From positions 5,496,001 to 5,560,000 of the forward strand of contig NZ_CP080524.1 of assembly GCF_024746795.1 (NCBI RefSeq): a stretch of 64,000 bases of DNA. The letters run 5' to 3'. This DNA comes from Mesorhizobium sp. AR10 (GTDB lineage: Bacteria > Pseudomonadota > Alphaproteobacteria > Rhizobiales > Rhizobiaceae). Under the pieces are notes generated by a model. The model had not been told where the DNA came from, did no database searches, and worked only from the letters and a program-made list of their open reading frames with translations. The position numbers were made by a program, and so were the translations under genes. Positions 19,626-27,306 of the stretch are shown in pieces. Each line of letters opens with the position of its first letter. Within the stretch, counting starts at the first letter, position 1.

Positions 19626-20750
19626 TTGAGAATCGGGGTCGATGGCAGAAACCTGGGGTCGGCCACCGACGGAATTGGCAGATTCGTCCACAGGTCGATC
19701 AAGGCATTGTCGGCGCTCGGCGCCGAAGTGTTCCTCTATGCGCCGTCCGAGGTCAACGCCAGCTATGAGGTCCCGTCTGGCGTGGCCTTGCGAACCGCCG
19801 GCATCAAGGCACTGCCCATGCGGGCGCTGTGGGGGCAAGCGATCCTGCCTTCCCTGGCCTCGCGTGACGGAGTAGAGGTCTTCTGGGGTCCGGCCCATCG
19901 CCTGCCGCTCTTTCTGGACAATCGGATCGCGCGGGTGGTCACAATCCACGATCTCGTCTGGGTGCACGCGCCGGAAACCATGCGCGCCCGGACGTGGCTG
20001 GGCGAGCGCCTCTTGATGAGGCCCGCATTGCGAAAAGCCGATATCGTGGTGGCGGATTCGAGTGCCACGGCAATCGCGGTGACGGAAGAGTTTCCCTGGC
20101 TGCGATCACCGGTCAGGACGATCGCCCCGGGCACGACCTCCTTGCCCGCTGCCGGCGGGTTTTCAAGCCTGGAGCGTCTCGGCATCACCAAACCCTACGC
20201 GCTTTTCGTCGGCACGCTCGAGCCGAGAAAGAACTTGCGCAACCTGATAAAGGCCTACGGCCTCCTGCCCGAAAGCACCCGGTCGGGCTGCGATCTTGTC
20301 ATTGTCGGCGGCAGCGGCTGGAAACAGACAGGCCTTGCCGACGATGTGCGCCTCGGCGGACTCGAGAAGAACATCACCTTTACCGGCTTCGTAGATGACG
20401 CAATGCTTGCCACGCTCTATTCCAATTGCCTTTTTCTGGCGATGCCGTCTCTCTATGAGGGCTTCGGCTTTCCGATCGTCGAGGCGCACTCATTCGGCAA
20501 GCCGGTTCTGACATCGAACACATCATCGATGCCGGAGGTCGCCGGCGAAAGCGCCGCTCTTGTTGACCCTAGGGACCCTGTTGCAATAGCACATGCATTC
20601 GACAAGCTCTGTGTCGATGCGACGTTCAGGGAGCGAATCGCCGCCGGCGCGCGGAAAAACGCGGAACGCTTCACCTGGGACAATCATGCCAAGGGTATGC
20701 TTGGTATTTTTGAACGGGCCATCGAGCAAAGACGAAAGACCTCCGCTTGA
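19626..20750 (+). CDS. GT4-family glycosyltransferase (WbdB/WbpY-like position)
   Basis: GT-B enzyme of 374 residues. N-terminus LRIGVDGRNLGSATDGIGRF, central FVGTLEPRKNLRNLIKAY, and donor site MPSLYEGFGFPIVEAHSFGKP with the retaining-GT glutamates. The open frame extends back to 19401, but the conserved fold starts at the TTG at 19626, which has GGAG seven bases upstream, so I use it. It overlaps the next GT by 4 bp. By position and type it likely transfers GDP-D-rhamnose (or GDP-mannose) to build the adaptor or repeat of the O antigen. Exact linkage unknown. Confidence 0.88.
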   Translation: MRIGVDGRNLGSATDGIGRFVHRSIKALSALGAEVFLYAPSEVNASYEVPSGVALRTAGIKALPMRALWGQAILPSLASRDGVEVFWGPAHRLPLFLDNRIARVVTIHDLVWVHAPETMRARTWLGERLLMRPALRKADIVVADSSATAIAVTEEFPWLRSPVRTIAPGTTSLPAAGGFSSLERLGITKPYALFVGTLEPRKNLRNLIKAYGLLPESTRSGCDLVIVGGSGWKQTGLADDVRLGGLEKNITFTGFVDDAMLATLYSNCLFLAMPSLYEGFGFPIVEAHSFGKPVLTSNTSSMPEVAGESAALVDPRDPVAIAHAFDKLCVDATFRERIAAGARKNAERFTWDNHAKGMLGIFERAIEQRRKTSA

Positions 20751-21865
20751 AAGTCCTGCACTTCTTCAAGACATATTGGCCGGATTCCTTCGGCGGCGTG
20801 GAGCGGACGATCCACGCCATCGCCCAGAGCACGGCCCGCCATGGCATCGAAACGGAAGTGCTGTCGCTGAGCCGAACTCCCGACGAGGCCACGCAACACT
20901 TTGACGGACATGTGGCCCGAAAAGCCAAACTGGATTTCGAGCTGGCCTCGACCGGATTCTCACGCGACGTTTTCCGGAAATTCGCCGCCCTCTCGAGGAC
21001 TGCCGACCTGATCCACTATCATTTTCCATGGCCGCTCATGGACGTAGTCCATTTTCAGTCCGGCCACAGCAAGCCGACGGTCGTCACCTACCATTCCGAC
21101 ATCGTAAAACAGAGGTTCATCCTGCCCTTCTACCGACCGCTGATGACGCGCTTCCTCAGGGATGTCGATGCGATCGTGGCGACTTCGCCGGACTATCTGG
21201 AATCGAGCCCGGTTCTCAGGGCATTCAAGGCCAAGTCGAAAGTCATTCCCATTGGCATCGACGAAGACGCCTATCCTATACCAACCGAAGCCGACAACGA
21301 CTGGTGCCGATCGATGGTCACGGAACCGTACGTGCTGTTCGTCGGCGTCCTGCGCTACTACAAGGGACTGGATATCCTGATCCAGGCTGCCGACCAGGTG
21401 CGATGCAAGATCGTCATCGCCGGATCCGGGCCGATTGAACGGCAACTCAAGCTCCAGGCCGAGACGCTGCGCCGTGACAATGTGATCTTTCTTGGCGAGG
21501 TGACCGAGCCGCGCAAGATGGTGCTGCTCCACAACTGCCTCGGGTTCGTTTTCCCTTCGAACCAACGGTCGGAGGCCTACGGGCTTTCGCTGGTGGAGGC
21601 AGCGATGTGCGGCAAGCCGCTGATTTCGTGCGAACTCGGCACCGGAACAAGTTATGTTAACGAGTCCGGCAAGACCGGGCTGGTTGTTCGGCCATCGGAC
21701 CCGTCGCGTCTTGCCGAAGCCATCAACCGGCTGATCCACTCGCCGCTGGAGGCGGCGAAATGGGGGAAAGCCGCGCGTGATCGGTACGTTCGTCTTTTTA
21801 CCGCCGACAGAATGGGGAAGTCTTACGCCGAGCTCTATCATCGTCTCGACAGCCACCGACGCTGA
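20747..21865 (+). CDS. GT4-family glycosyltransferase (WbdC/WbpZ-like)
   Basis: 372 residues, complete GT-B fold. N-terminus LKVLHFFKTYWPDSFGGVER resembles the first committed mannosyl/rhamnosyl transferases of ABC-dependent O antigens. The middle has TYHSDIVKQRFILPFYRP and LFVGVLRYYKGLDILIQA, and the donor motif SNQRSEAYGLSLVEAAMCGKP holds the conserved glutamates. The TTG start overlaps the stop of the preceding gene (TTGA), so the pair is coupled. Probably adds the first D-rhamnose or mannose onto the lipid-linked primer. It is the last intact gene of the O-antigen cluster before mobile remnants. Confidence 0.88.
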   Translation: MKVLHFFKTYWPDSFGGVERTIHAIAQSTARHGIETEVLSLSRTPDEATQHFDGHVARKAKLDFELASTGFSRDVFRKFAALSRTADLIHYHFPWPLMDVVHFQSGHSKPTVVTYHSDIVKQRFILPFYRPLMTRFLRDVDAIVATSPDYLESSPVLRAFKAKSKVIPIGIDEDAYPIPTEADNDWCRSMVTEPYVLFVGVLRYYKGLDILIQAADQVRCKIVIAGSGPIERQLKLQAETLRRDNVIFLGEVTEPRKMVLLHNCLGFVFPSNQRSEAYGLSLVEAAMCGKPLISCELGTGTSYVNESGKTGLVVRPSDPSRLAEAINRLIHSPLEAAKWGKAARDRYVRLFTADRMGKSYAELYHRLDSHRR

Positions 21866-22149
21866 AAGGCGGCCGCACTTCTGCAAGGAATCGGTGATTC
21901 AGTTCCCGCGTGGTCGCCATCGAGCGACTCCCGCCGTGCAATATGAAGGAGGCCCAAATGGAGGAAGGCAGTCGCGCTCTGCACGGTTGCTCCTTGGACG
22001 GCAATGCGTTCCCCCGATGAGACTCGTCAGGCCTCCTGTCATTGGATTAGGATTCCTGTGTCCCAGGGCTTCCAGGCAAGCGGGGCGTCATCTTGCATGT
22101 TTCGACTTGCCGCTACCGCGTGAGGGCGTTCGCAAAGCTCTGTCTAGTC

Positions 22150-22380
22150 CTAGTCGCGACAGGTACTTCGAGTGAGAACTGGGCGGTGCAGCACTACCGT
22201 TTCCGTGATGTAGTCGGCAAGGAATTCTTCAGCCGCGATGCGATCATCCTTGACAAGGCCAGTTGCTGTTCGCTTTCCGTTTTCTTCGACGAACCATCCG
22301 GCCTTGCTCCGGAGCGACCCGTCGGCCTTCCTGCTTTCGTCCCGCCAGACAAGGCGGGTTCCTTTGCTTGGACGCGGCAT
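22150..22380 (-). pseudogene. Truncated phage-type integrase (N-terminal end)
   Basis: Only 76 codons remain. They begin MPRPSKGTRLVWRDESR and contain KAGWFVEENGKRTATGL and DRIAAEEFLADYI, the N-terminal SAM-like arm of tyrosine integrases common on rhizobial islands. The catalytic R...HxxR...Y domain is absent. The gene breaks off before the end of the O-antigen operon at 21865. It lies downstream of an excisionase-like frame, the usual order at one end of an integrated element. Confidence 0.6.
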
Positions 22381-22726
22381 AGTTCTCTCATGCGCTCGAT
22401 CGCCGCCAAGGTCGTATATTCCTTGTTGGCGATGATTTCTGTGGTAAGGCGACCCCGGTCACGCTCCTTTCGGAGCCCTTTGACCGTCATCGTTTCATCC
22501 GGAAAACCGAGCTTGGCAACAGTGTCTAGCCGCAAGGGCGCGTCGATGTCGTAGTTGAAGGGGTTCAGGCCGAGCGTTCGGCTTGTCTCAATGAATTGGT
22601 CGAACTCGCGCGGCTCAAACCTCGATTCATATCCCACACCAGATCGAGTTGAGCGGGAGTCAAATTGAACTTTTGAAAGGCCGATGTCGCGGGTGGAAAT
22701 AGGGCCGGTCGAGAAGATAAGATCAT
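22194..22726 (-). pseudogene. RecT-like fragment frameshifted and fused to an excisionase-like HTH protein
   Basis: The frame starts at the ATG at 22724-22726, one base after the Gp157-like stop. It reads KFNLTPAQLDLVW, then needs a frame change near 22637 to continue EFDQFIETSRTLGLNPF. Together these resemble the N-terminus of RecT/Bet single-strand annealing proteins. At about 22525 the sequence switches abruptly, in frame, to APLRLDTVAKLGFPDETM, then TVKGLRKERDRGRLTTE and RMRELCRV. This resembles the small HTH/excisionase protein that precedes island integrases. The join looks like a deletion that merged two phage genes. Assignments rest on recognised motifs only. Confidence 0.5.
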
Positions 22727-22727
22727 C

Positions 22728-23102
22728 TCATGACCCTCGAATTCGGACGGATACTTCGCCATTCCCCAATGACACGCCGGCGATGTCCGGGATGTCGCGA
22801 TCAACCTCCTGTCGTCGTGCCTGTTTCTCATCCTCGGTGCGACAATCGGCTAAAAGCTTCATCAACGTCTGCCGCTGAAGAAGATGTCTCCGCAGTTCCG
22901 GTTCATTGAGTTTTGGATCCTGCGGTACCCAATAGATCGAAGGAATCGAGCTTTCGTCGGTGACGATGATGCGTGGATCAACGTCAAAGGCACGGACATG
23001 AGCCAGAGCATGTCTGTAATTCCGACCTGGCAGCTCGGTGACTACACTTGCAAGAAGGGTTCGCAGAATCGGTGAGGGTTCCCAAATCGGGTGGAATTTG
23101 AT
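22728..23102 (-). pseudogene. Siphovirus Gp157-like C-terminal fragment
   Basis: An open minus-strand frame without a usual start (it begins after a stop at 23103-23105). It contains ELPGRNYRHALAHVRAFDVD, ITVDESS-type segment IIVTDESSIPSIYWVPQDPK, and ends DIPDIAGVSLGNGEVSVRIR. The last pattern (P..y..PQ.P.ld ... iPGasL.nG...v.i) is that of Gp157-type phage resistance/recombination accessory proteins. It is followed at once by the RecT-like fragment, which is the usual phage arrangement. The N-terminal half is missing, so it is a remnant. Confidence 0.45.
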
Positions 23103-23134
23103 TCAAGCTTCCTGCTGGGCGGAGGCTAGCAGGA

Positions 23135-23790
23135 ATGGCAGGTTCGCTTTCGTATGATCTTCGCAAGCGTGTGTTGTTGGCGGTGTCGGACGGCCTTTCG
23201 CACCGTCAGGCAGGGGCACGGTTTGCCGTCAGCGCATCAAGCATTAGTCGCTGGCAGACCCGTGAGCGCGAACAAGGGGATGCCCGGCCCAGGGCGATGA
23301 CCAGAAGTCCCATCATGTTGATGCTCACGAGGAAGCGATCCTCGAAGCGCTCGGTCCGGAGCGCGACAGAACCATTGAGGAGGTCCGCGCCGCTTTGCGC
23401 GAGCAAGGGTTGATCTTCGGATTCGGAGCAATCCAGCGCTTCTTCAAGCGCCACGCCATCACGCGTAAAAAAGGCCGCGCACGCCACCGAGCAGAACCGC
23501 CCCCGACATTTCGAAGCGCCGCGAGGAATGGTTCGAGAGCCAGCTCGATCTGGATCCCGAAAGTCTGATCTTCATCGATGAGACCTGGGCCTCCACCAAA
23601 CATGGCGCGCCGCCACGGCCGAGCGGCACGGGGCGAGCGGCTGAGGGTCGGCGTGCCGCACGGACACTGGAAGACGACCACCTTCGTCGGCGCCCTTAGC
23701 CTCACCGGCTTCGTCGCACGTCATTGACGGACCGATCAACCGCGAGGCTTTCGAAGCCTATGTCAGAAAGGTGCTCGTATTCTACCTAGC
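23135..23790 (+). mobile_element. IS630-family transposase remnant
   Basis: Starts at the ATG at 23135 with SLSYDLRKRVLLAVSDGLSH and FAVSASSISRWQ, the IS630 N-terminal HTH. Coding then jumps frames repeatedly: GAIQRFFKRHAITRKKG, EWFESQLDLDPESLIFIDE followed by TWASTKHG (one acidic catalytic residue), RLRVGVPHGHWKTTTFVGAL, and VIDGPINREAFEAYVRKVL. It stops at about 23780, before the remaining acidic catalytic residue and the C-terminus. At least three frameshifts plus a 3' truncation make it inactive. It abuts the phage fragments and precedes the GT25-ligase fusion. Confidence 0.85.
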
Positions 23791-24143
23791 GGCCTTGGTC
23801 GCCGACTTTTTATCAACAACCATTTCTCCGCGCGCCAAGGTGGGAAAGCCGCGTAGCATATCCCACGCCGCCGGCCTTCGCGCGCGTATCGAGGATGCCC
23901 TCCGCAATAGCCAGACTGGTGGCTATCGGCATCAACGGCCAAAGGTTTTTTCAAGATAGGACATCCAGTCAGTCGCCGATGCCGTGTGGCCACCCCTCAC
24001 GCGACATGCTAACGCAATCGCGGCAAATCGGGGCCGCCTCTTTGCACATGGTTAGAAACAGTATCGCCTTGATATATCGCCCTCTTTCCATACAGGTTGA
24101 CCGAAGATTCGACCAAGAGGGTGGCGCAGTCGAAAATGGACCA
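23791..24143. other. Intergenic region after the IS630 remnant
   Basis: No recognisable coding content. The plus-strand frame of the downstream gene stays open back to 23895, but the extra residues lack similarity to a GT25 N-terminus. The promoter of the GT25-ligase gene is presumably here. I could not identify terminal inverted repeats of the insertion sequence. Confidence 0.45.
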
Positions 24144-26234
24144 ATGAACCTTCCGATCTTCGCCATTAACCTCGATCGCGAGACCGGTCGCTGGAGTGAA
24201 TTGCTCGCCAGCGCCGAAGCGGCCGGCCTGACCTTGCAGCGCATTGCCGCCATCGACGGCCGCGCCCTCACCAAAAAGGACTGGACGGAGATCGATCTTC
24301 CAACCGCGCGCAAGCGGAACGGGCGCGACATTCTGCCCGGCGAATATGCCTGTTACCGCAGCCATATCCAGGCGCTGGAAACGTTCCTGGCCGATGGCAG
24401 CGCCTATGGCCTGATTGTCGAGGACGACGTCCTCTTCGGCGAAAACACCAGACGGCGCATCGAGGCCATCATCGCCGCTGTGCCGGATTTCGACGTCATC
24501 AAGCTGGCCAATCATCGGATGAGCCTGTTCCTGCGCGCCGTCGAGACGACGGAAGGCGACGAGATCGGCCGCACGCTGCACGGCTGGCCAGGCTCGGCCG
24601 CCGCCTATCTGGTGACGCGGGACGGCGCGCAGGGGCTGTTGTCGGCGCTCGCGGTGATGAAAATGCCGTGGGACGTCGCACTCGAACGGTTCTGGGATAC
24701 CGGACTGAAAATCTATTCTGTCCGCCGAAACGTGCTTGGCTTCGCCGCCAGCAGCGCGATCTCCGGTACAGCCGGCCCCTCAGGCAGCTACAAATTCGCG
24801 CAGCTTCCCTGGCCGAGCCGGCTGGGCGCCGCGGCATTCCGGGCCAAGGACCAGCTGATCCGCCTGCATCACGTCCTGCTGCGGCCGCCCCTGCTGCGGG
24901 AAACCCCGGACTACGCCAGGGACGACGCGCAGCGCAACAACTTGCTTCTGGTGCTTCCAGCTTTCGCCGTTCTCGCCTTTGTCTCCGCGGTCTGGCGCGA
25001 GGCCGACACCTACCGCTATGCGGGGGCGGCGCTCGTCGCGGTCGCAATCATCCGCTGGTTCAGGCGGGACCTGTGGACCTACAGCAAACCGCTGATCGGA
25101 GGGGTTGGCTTGCTGTGCGTGGGCTGGTCGTTCTATGTCTTGATCCGGCTGGCGATCGTCTATTTCGGCACCGGCCAGTTGGGCAGCGCAGAAGGCATCT
25201 ACCTGTTTCCGTTTCTATATGCGACGACCGGCTTCTCGCTCCTGTTGTTTGTCAGGCGGCCTGCGCGGCTCGTCCTCTGGTTCATGATCCTGAGCCTCGT
25301 CTTCCTGGCGGCAGACACCGGCTATTCGGACATCCTTTATGGCATCAGGCCGGAGCCGCGGCTGTTCAACAATCCCATTCACGCGTCGGTGGCGGCTGGG
25401 TTCATCTTCCTGTGCACGCTGCAGTTCATGGCACACACGGCCCAAAGAGCGGACCTGAACAACGCAACCAGGATCAGGCACTTAGCGCTCTCGGCAGCCG
25501 TCCTCCTGTTTGCCCTCGTCAACATCATTGCGCTACGGTCAAAGGGCGTCTGGCTCGCGCTCGCCCTCGCCCTGCTCCTGTTGGCGGTCATGACCCTGGC
25601 GAGAGGCGATCGCCGCGAGTTGATGGTCGGGGCCGGCGTGTTGGCTCTCGTGGCGACCGGCGTTGCCGCCACGTACAACATCTTCTGGTCCACTGCCGGC
25701 GACACCATGATCTTCGTCAAGACCCTGGTATCGGATGCTTTGAGCCATGGCGTCGTCCCGGCCTTCGACCGCGCCATCGCGAGCGATACGGTTCCGCTTG
25801 CGGCCAGGGAGCGGCTGATGCTGTGGGCGGATGCGTTCGAGGTCTGGAAACGCCACCCGATCTTCGGAGCCGGTTCTGCCTGGCTCACCGAATGGCAGAG
25901 CAGGACCTATCATCCCGACATCTACGCCGTCTTCCACAGCGGTTATCTCGAGGTAGCCGTGCGTTATGGCGTGGTCGGGCTGGCGTTCTTTGCCTTTCTC
26001 TATATCTGGTCGTCCAGGCAGGTCCTGCTGGCCGTGCGGGCCAAGCTAGTCGCTCCGGCCGCATGGCCCTGCTACATCTCGACGCTGGTCTTCTTTGCCA
26101 TCACCATCCTCAGCAATTCGAACACCCGGCTGGCGATCGGCGAGTCCTTCATGTGGTTCGCCGCGGCATTCGGCTTCTACTGTTTCTATCTTCGCCAGCA
26201 GAAGAACCTGGTCGAGCCGAAAACCTATATTTAG
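24144..26234 (+). CDS. Fusion of GT25 glycosyltransferase and O-antigen ligase-like (Wzy_C) membrane domain
   Basis: 696 residues. Residues 1-210 are a GT25 (LPS LgtB/LpsA-type) transferase: MNLPIFAINLDRETGRW, GEYACYRSH at 66-74 and the metal-binding IVEDDV at 91-96. From about 265 the chain becomes polytopic (roughly ten hydrophobic helices). It carries O-antigen-ligase marks: RSKGVWLAL at 465-473, RERLMLWADAFEVWKRHPIF at 555-574, and FHSGYLEVAVRYG at 597-609 with the periplasmic histidine that is essential in WaaL proteins. The ATG at 24144 begins the family N-terminus. The ribosome-binding site is weak (GGA only). Inferred role: cytoplasmic sugar addition and periplasmic ligation of O antigen or a related surface glycan by one protein. 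A Wzy-type polymerase is the alternative for the membrane half. Confidence 0.88.
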   Translation: MNLPIFAINLDRETGRWSELLASAEAAGLTLQRIAAIDGRALTKKDWTEIDLPTARKRNGRDILPGEYACYRSHIQALETFLADGSAYGLIVEDDVLFGENTRRRIEAIIAAVPDFDVIKLANHRMSLFLRAVETTEGDEIGRTLHGWPGSAAAYLVTRDGAQGLLSALAVMKMPWDVALERFWDTGLKIYSVRRNVLGFAASSAISGTAGPSGSYKFAQLPWPSRLGAAAFRAKDQLIRLHHVLLRPPLLRETPDYARDDAQRNNLLLVLPAFAVLAFVSAVWREADTYRYAGAALVAVAIIRWFRRDLWTYSKPLIGGVGLLCVGWSFYVLIRLAIVYFGTGQLGSAEGIYLFPFLYATTGFSLLLFVRRPARLVLWFMILSLVFLAADTGYSDILYGIRPEPRLFNNPIHASVAAGFIFLCTLQFMAHTAQRADLNNATRIRHLALSAAVLLFALVNIIALRSKGVWLALALALLLLAVMTLARGDRRELMVGAGVLALVATGVAATYNIFWSTAGDTMIFVKTLVSDALSHGVVPAFDRAIASDTVPLAARERLMLWADAFEVWKRHPIFGAGSAWLTEWQSRTYHPDIYAVFHSGYLEVAVRYGVVGLAFFAFLYIWSSRQVLLAVRAKLVAPAAWPCYISTLVFFAITILSNSNTRLAIGESFMWFAAAFGFYCFYLRQQKNLVEPKTYI

Positions 26235-26766
26235 ACGGGCCGATCTCGATCGACGTCAACCTGTTCGGTCAGGCGCTGCCGCAAAGTATCCATCCGGCCT
26301 GGCTTTCAATTACCCACATCTCTTGCGGAGCATGAGTCGCGCGTGATTCCTTGTGTGGCATCGAATCGCGGAGGACGGAGCGGCAGACGCATGGTTTGAC
26401 CGCAACATCGTTGCCCGCGCGGCGACGACTGGAGCGTTCGCAAAGAGAGCCATTTCCGCCTCCATGAGCCTCAGATCGTGCTCGACAGCCGACTGTAACA
26501 GCAAGATGTATTCGTCGCAGCCAAGCGCGGCGTGCGACCGCGGCGGCGCAGCTTTCTAGCATCCTCTGCGATGATCTTCCTCGGCCGGATAAGCTTCGCG
26601 AGCATCCCGCTGGTTTTTTGGCCGCCTTGACCTGCGCCAGGAGTTCCACCCTCGCCTTCAATGGTTCACTTTTGTGGTGTGCGTGGCCACCTCATGTAGC
26701 CGTGCTATATATGCCGGATGAACAGAACAGCAGATCAGGTGCTCGCGCTGCGCTACGCCGCAAACC
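26235..26766. other. Region without a supportable gene
   Basis: About 530 bases after the GT25-ligase fusion. A minus-strand stretch near 26330-26530 reads GCDEYILLLQSAVEHDLRL and MEAEMALFANAPVVAA in one frame, with codon use like a real gene. It has no start context and is broken on both sides, so it may be a decayed gene. I cannot name it. Confidence 0.4.
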
Positions 26767-27162
26767 ATGTGTGCGGTGCGAGCGGCAGCAAACATGGCCG
26801 TGGTCAGGGGTGGCACTGCCCATCAGGTGTGGAGCTACATGCGGCAGTGGCTCGACGATCACGGCGCGCCGCCCGACGGCGAGCACATCGTCCCCAAGGG
26901 CACCCACTACGACCGCCTCGGACGACCTCCCACCTTGCACGGTGGCAGCAACATCAGGATCGACTTCACTAGGCTGAGGAGCGACCCGGATTACCCATTG
27001 CGAGGTCGAGACGATACCTTTGTGCTGATCACCAGCCCTCTTCGGCACCGCGCAGACAGTGTGGCCTCCGACATTGGCAAGATCCCGTTCGACCGCACCC
27101 GCTTCGACCGTCGCCTTGACTTCAAGTCCTCCGTCGGGGAAATATTGGCAATCGCCGCGTGA
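26767..27162 (+). CDS. Hypothetical protein
   Basis: 131-residue open frame. It contains the polar, charged segments WSYMRQWLDDHGAPPDGEH and LHGGSNIRIDFTRLRSDPD. I do not recognise a family. There is no clear ribosome-binding site before the ATG, and a long minus-strand frame overlaps it. The third-position GC pattern looks better on this strand, but only slightly. It sits in a zone of gene debris between two sugar genes. It may be a real small protein or a chance frame. Confidence 0.3.
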   Translation: MCAVRAAANMAVVRGGTAHQVWSYMRQWLDDHGAPPDGEHIVPKGTHYDRLGRPPTLHGGSNIRIDFTRLRSDPDYPLRGRDDTFVLITSPLRHRADSVASDIGKIPFDRTRFDRRLDFKSSVGEILAIAA

Positions 27163-27306
27163 ACCATTCCCATTTTCAGCCGTTAGTGGCACAAGTCAGC
27201 GCCAGAGCCTATACTGCGGCTCCGAGCGACCGGACTTCGGCTGTTCGGACACTGGGACGTCGACGGATCGAGTTGATCGCCGCCTTTTATTGGAAAGTCT
27301 AAACTA

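Noticed and set aside
24668..26335. 555-residue frame overlapping the GT25-ligase gene
   Set aside because: It is Arg/Pro/Gly-rich out-of-frame sequence. The other frame has both enzyme domains.
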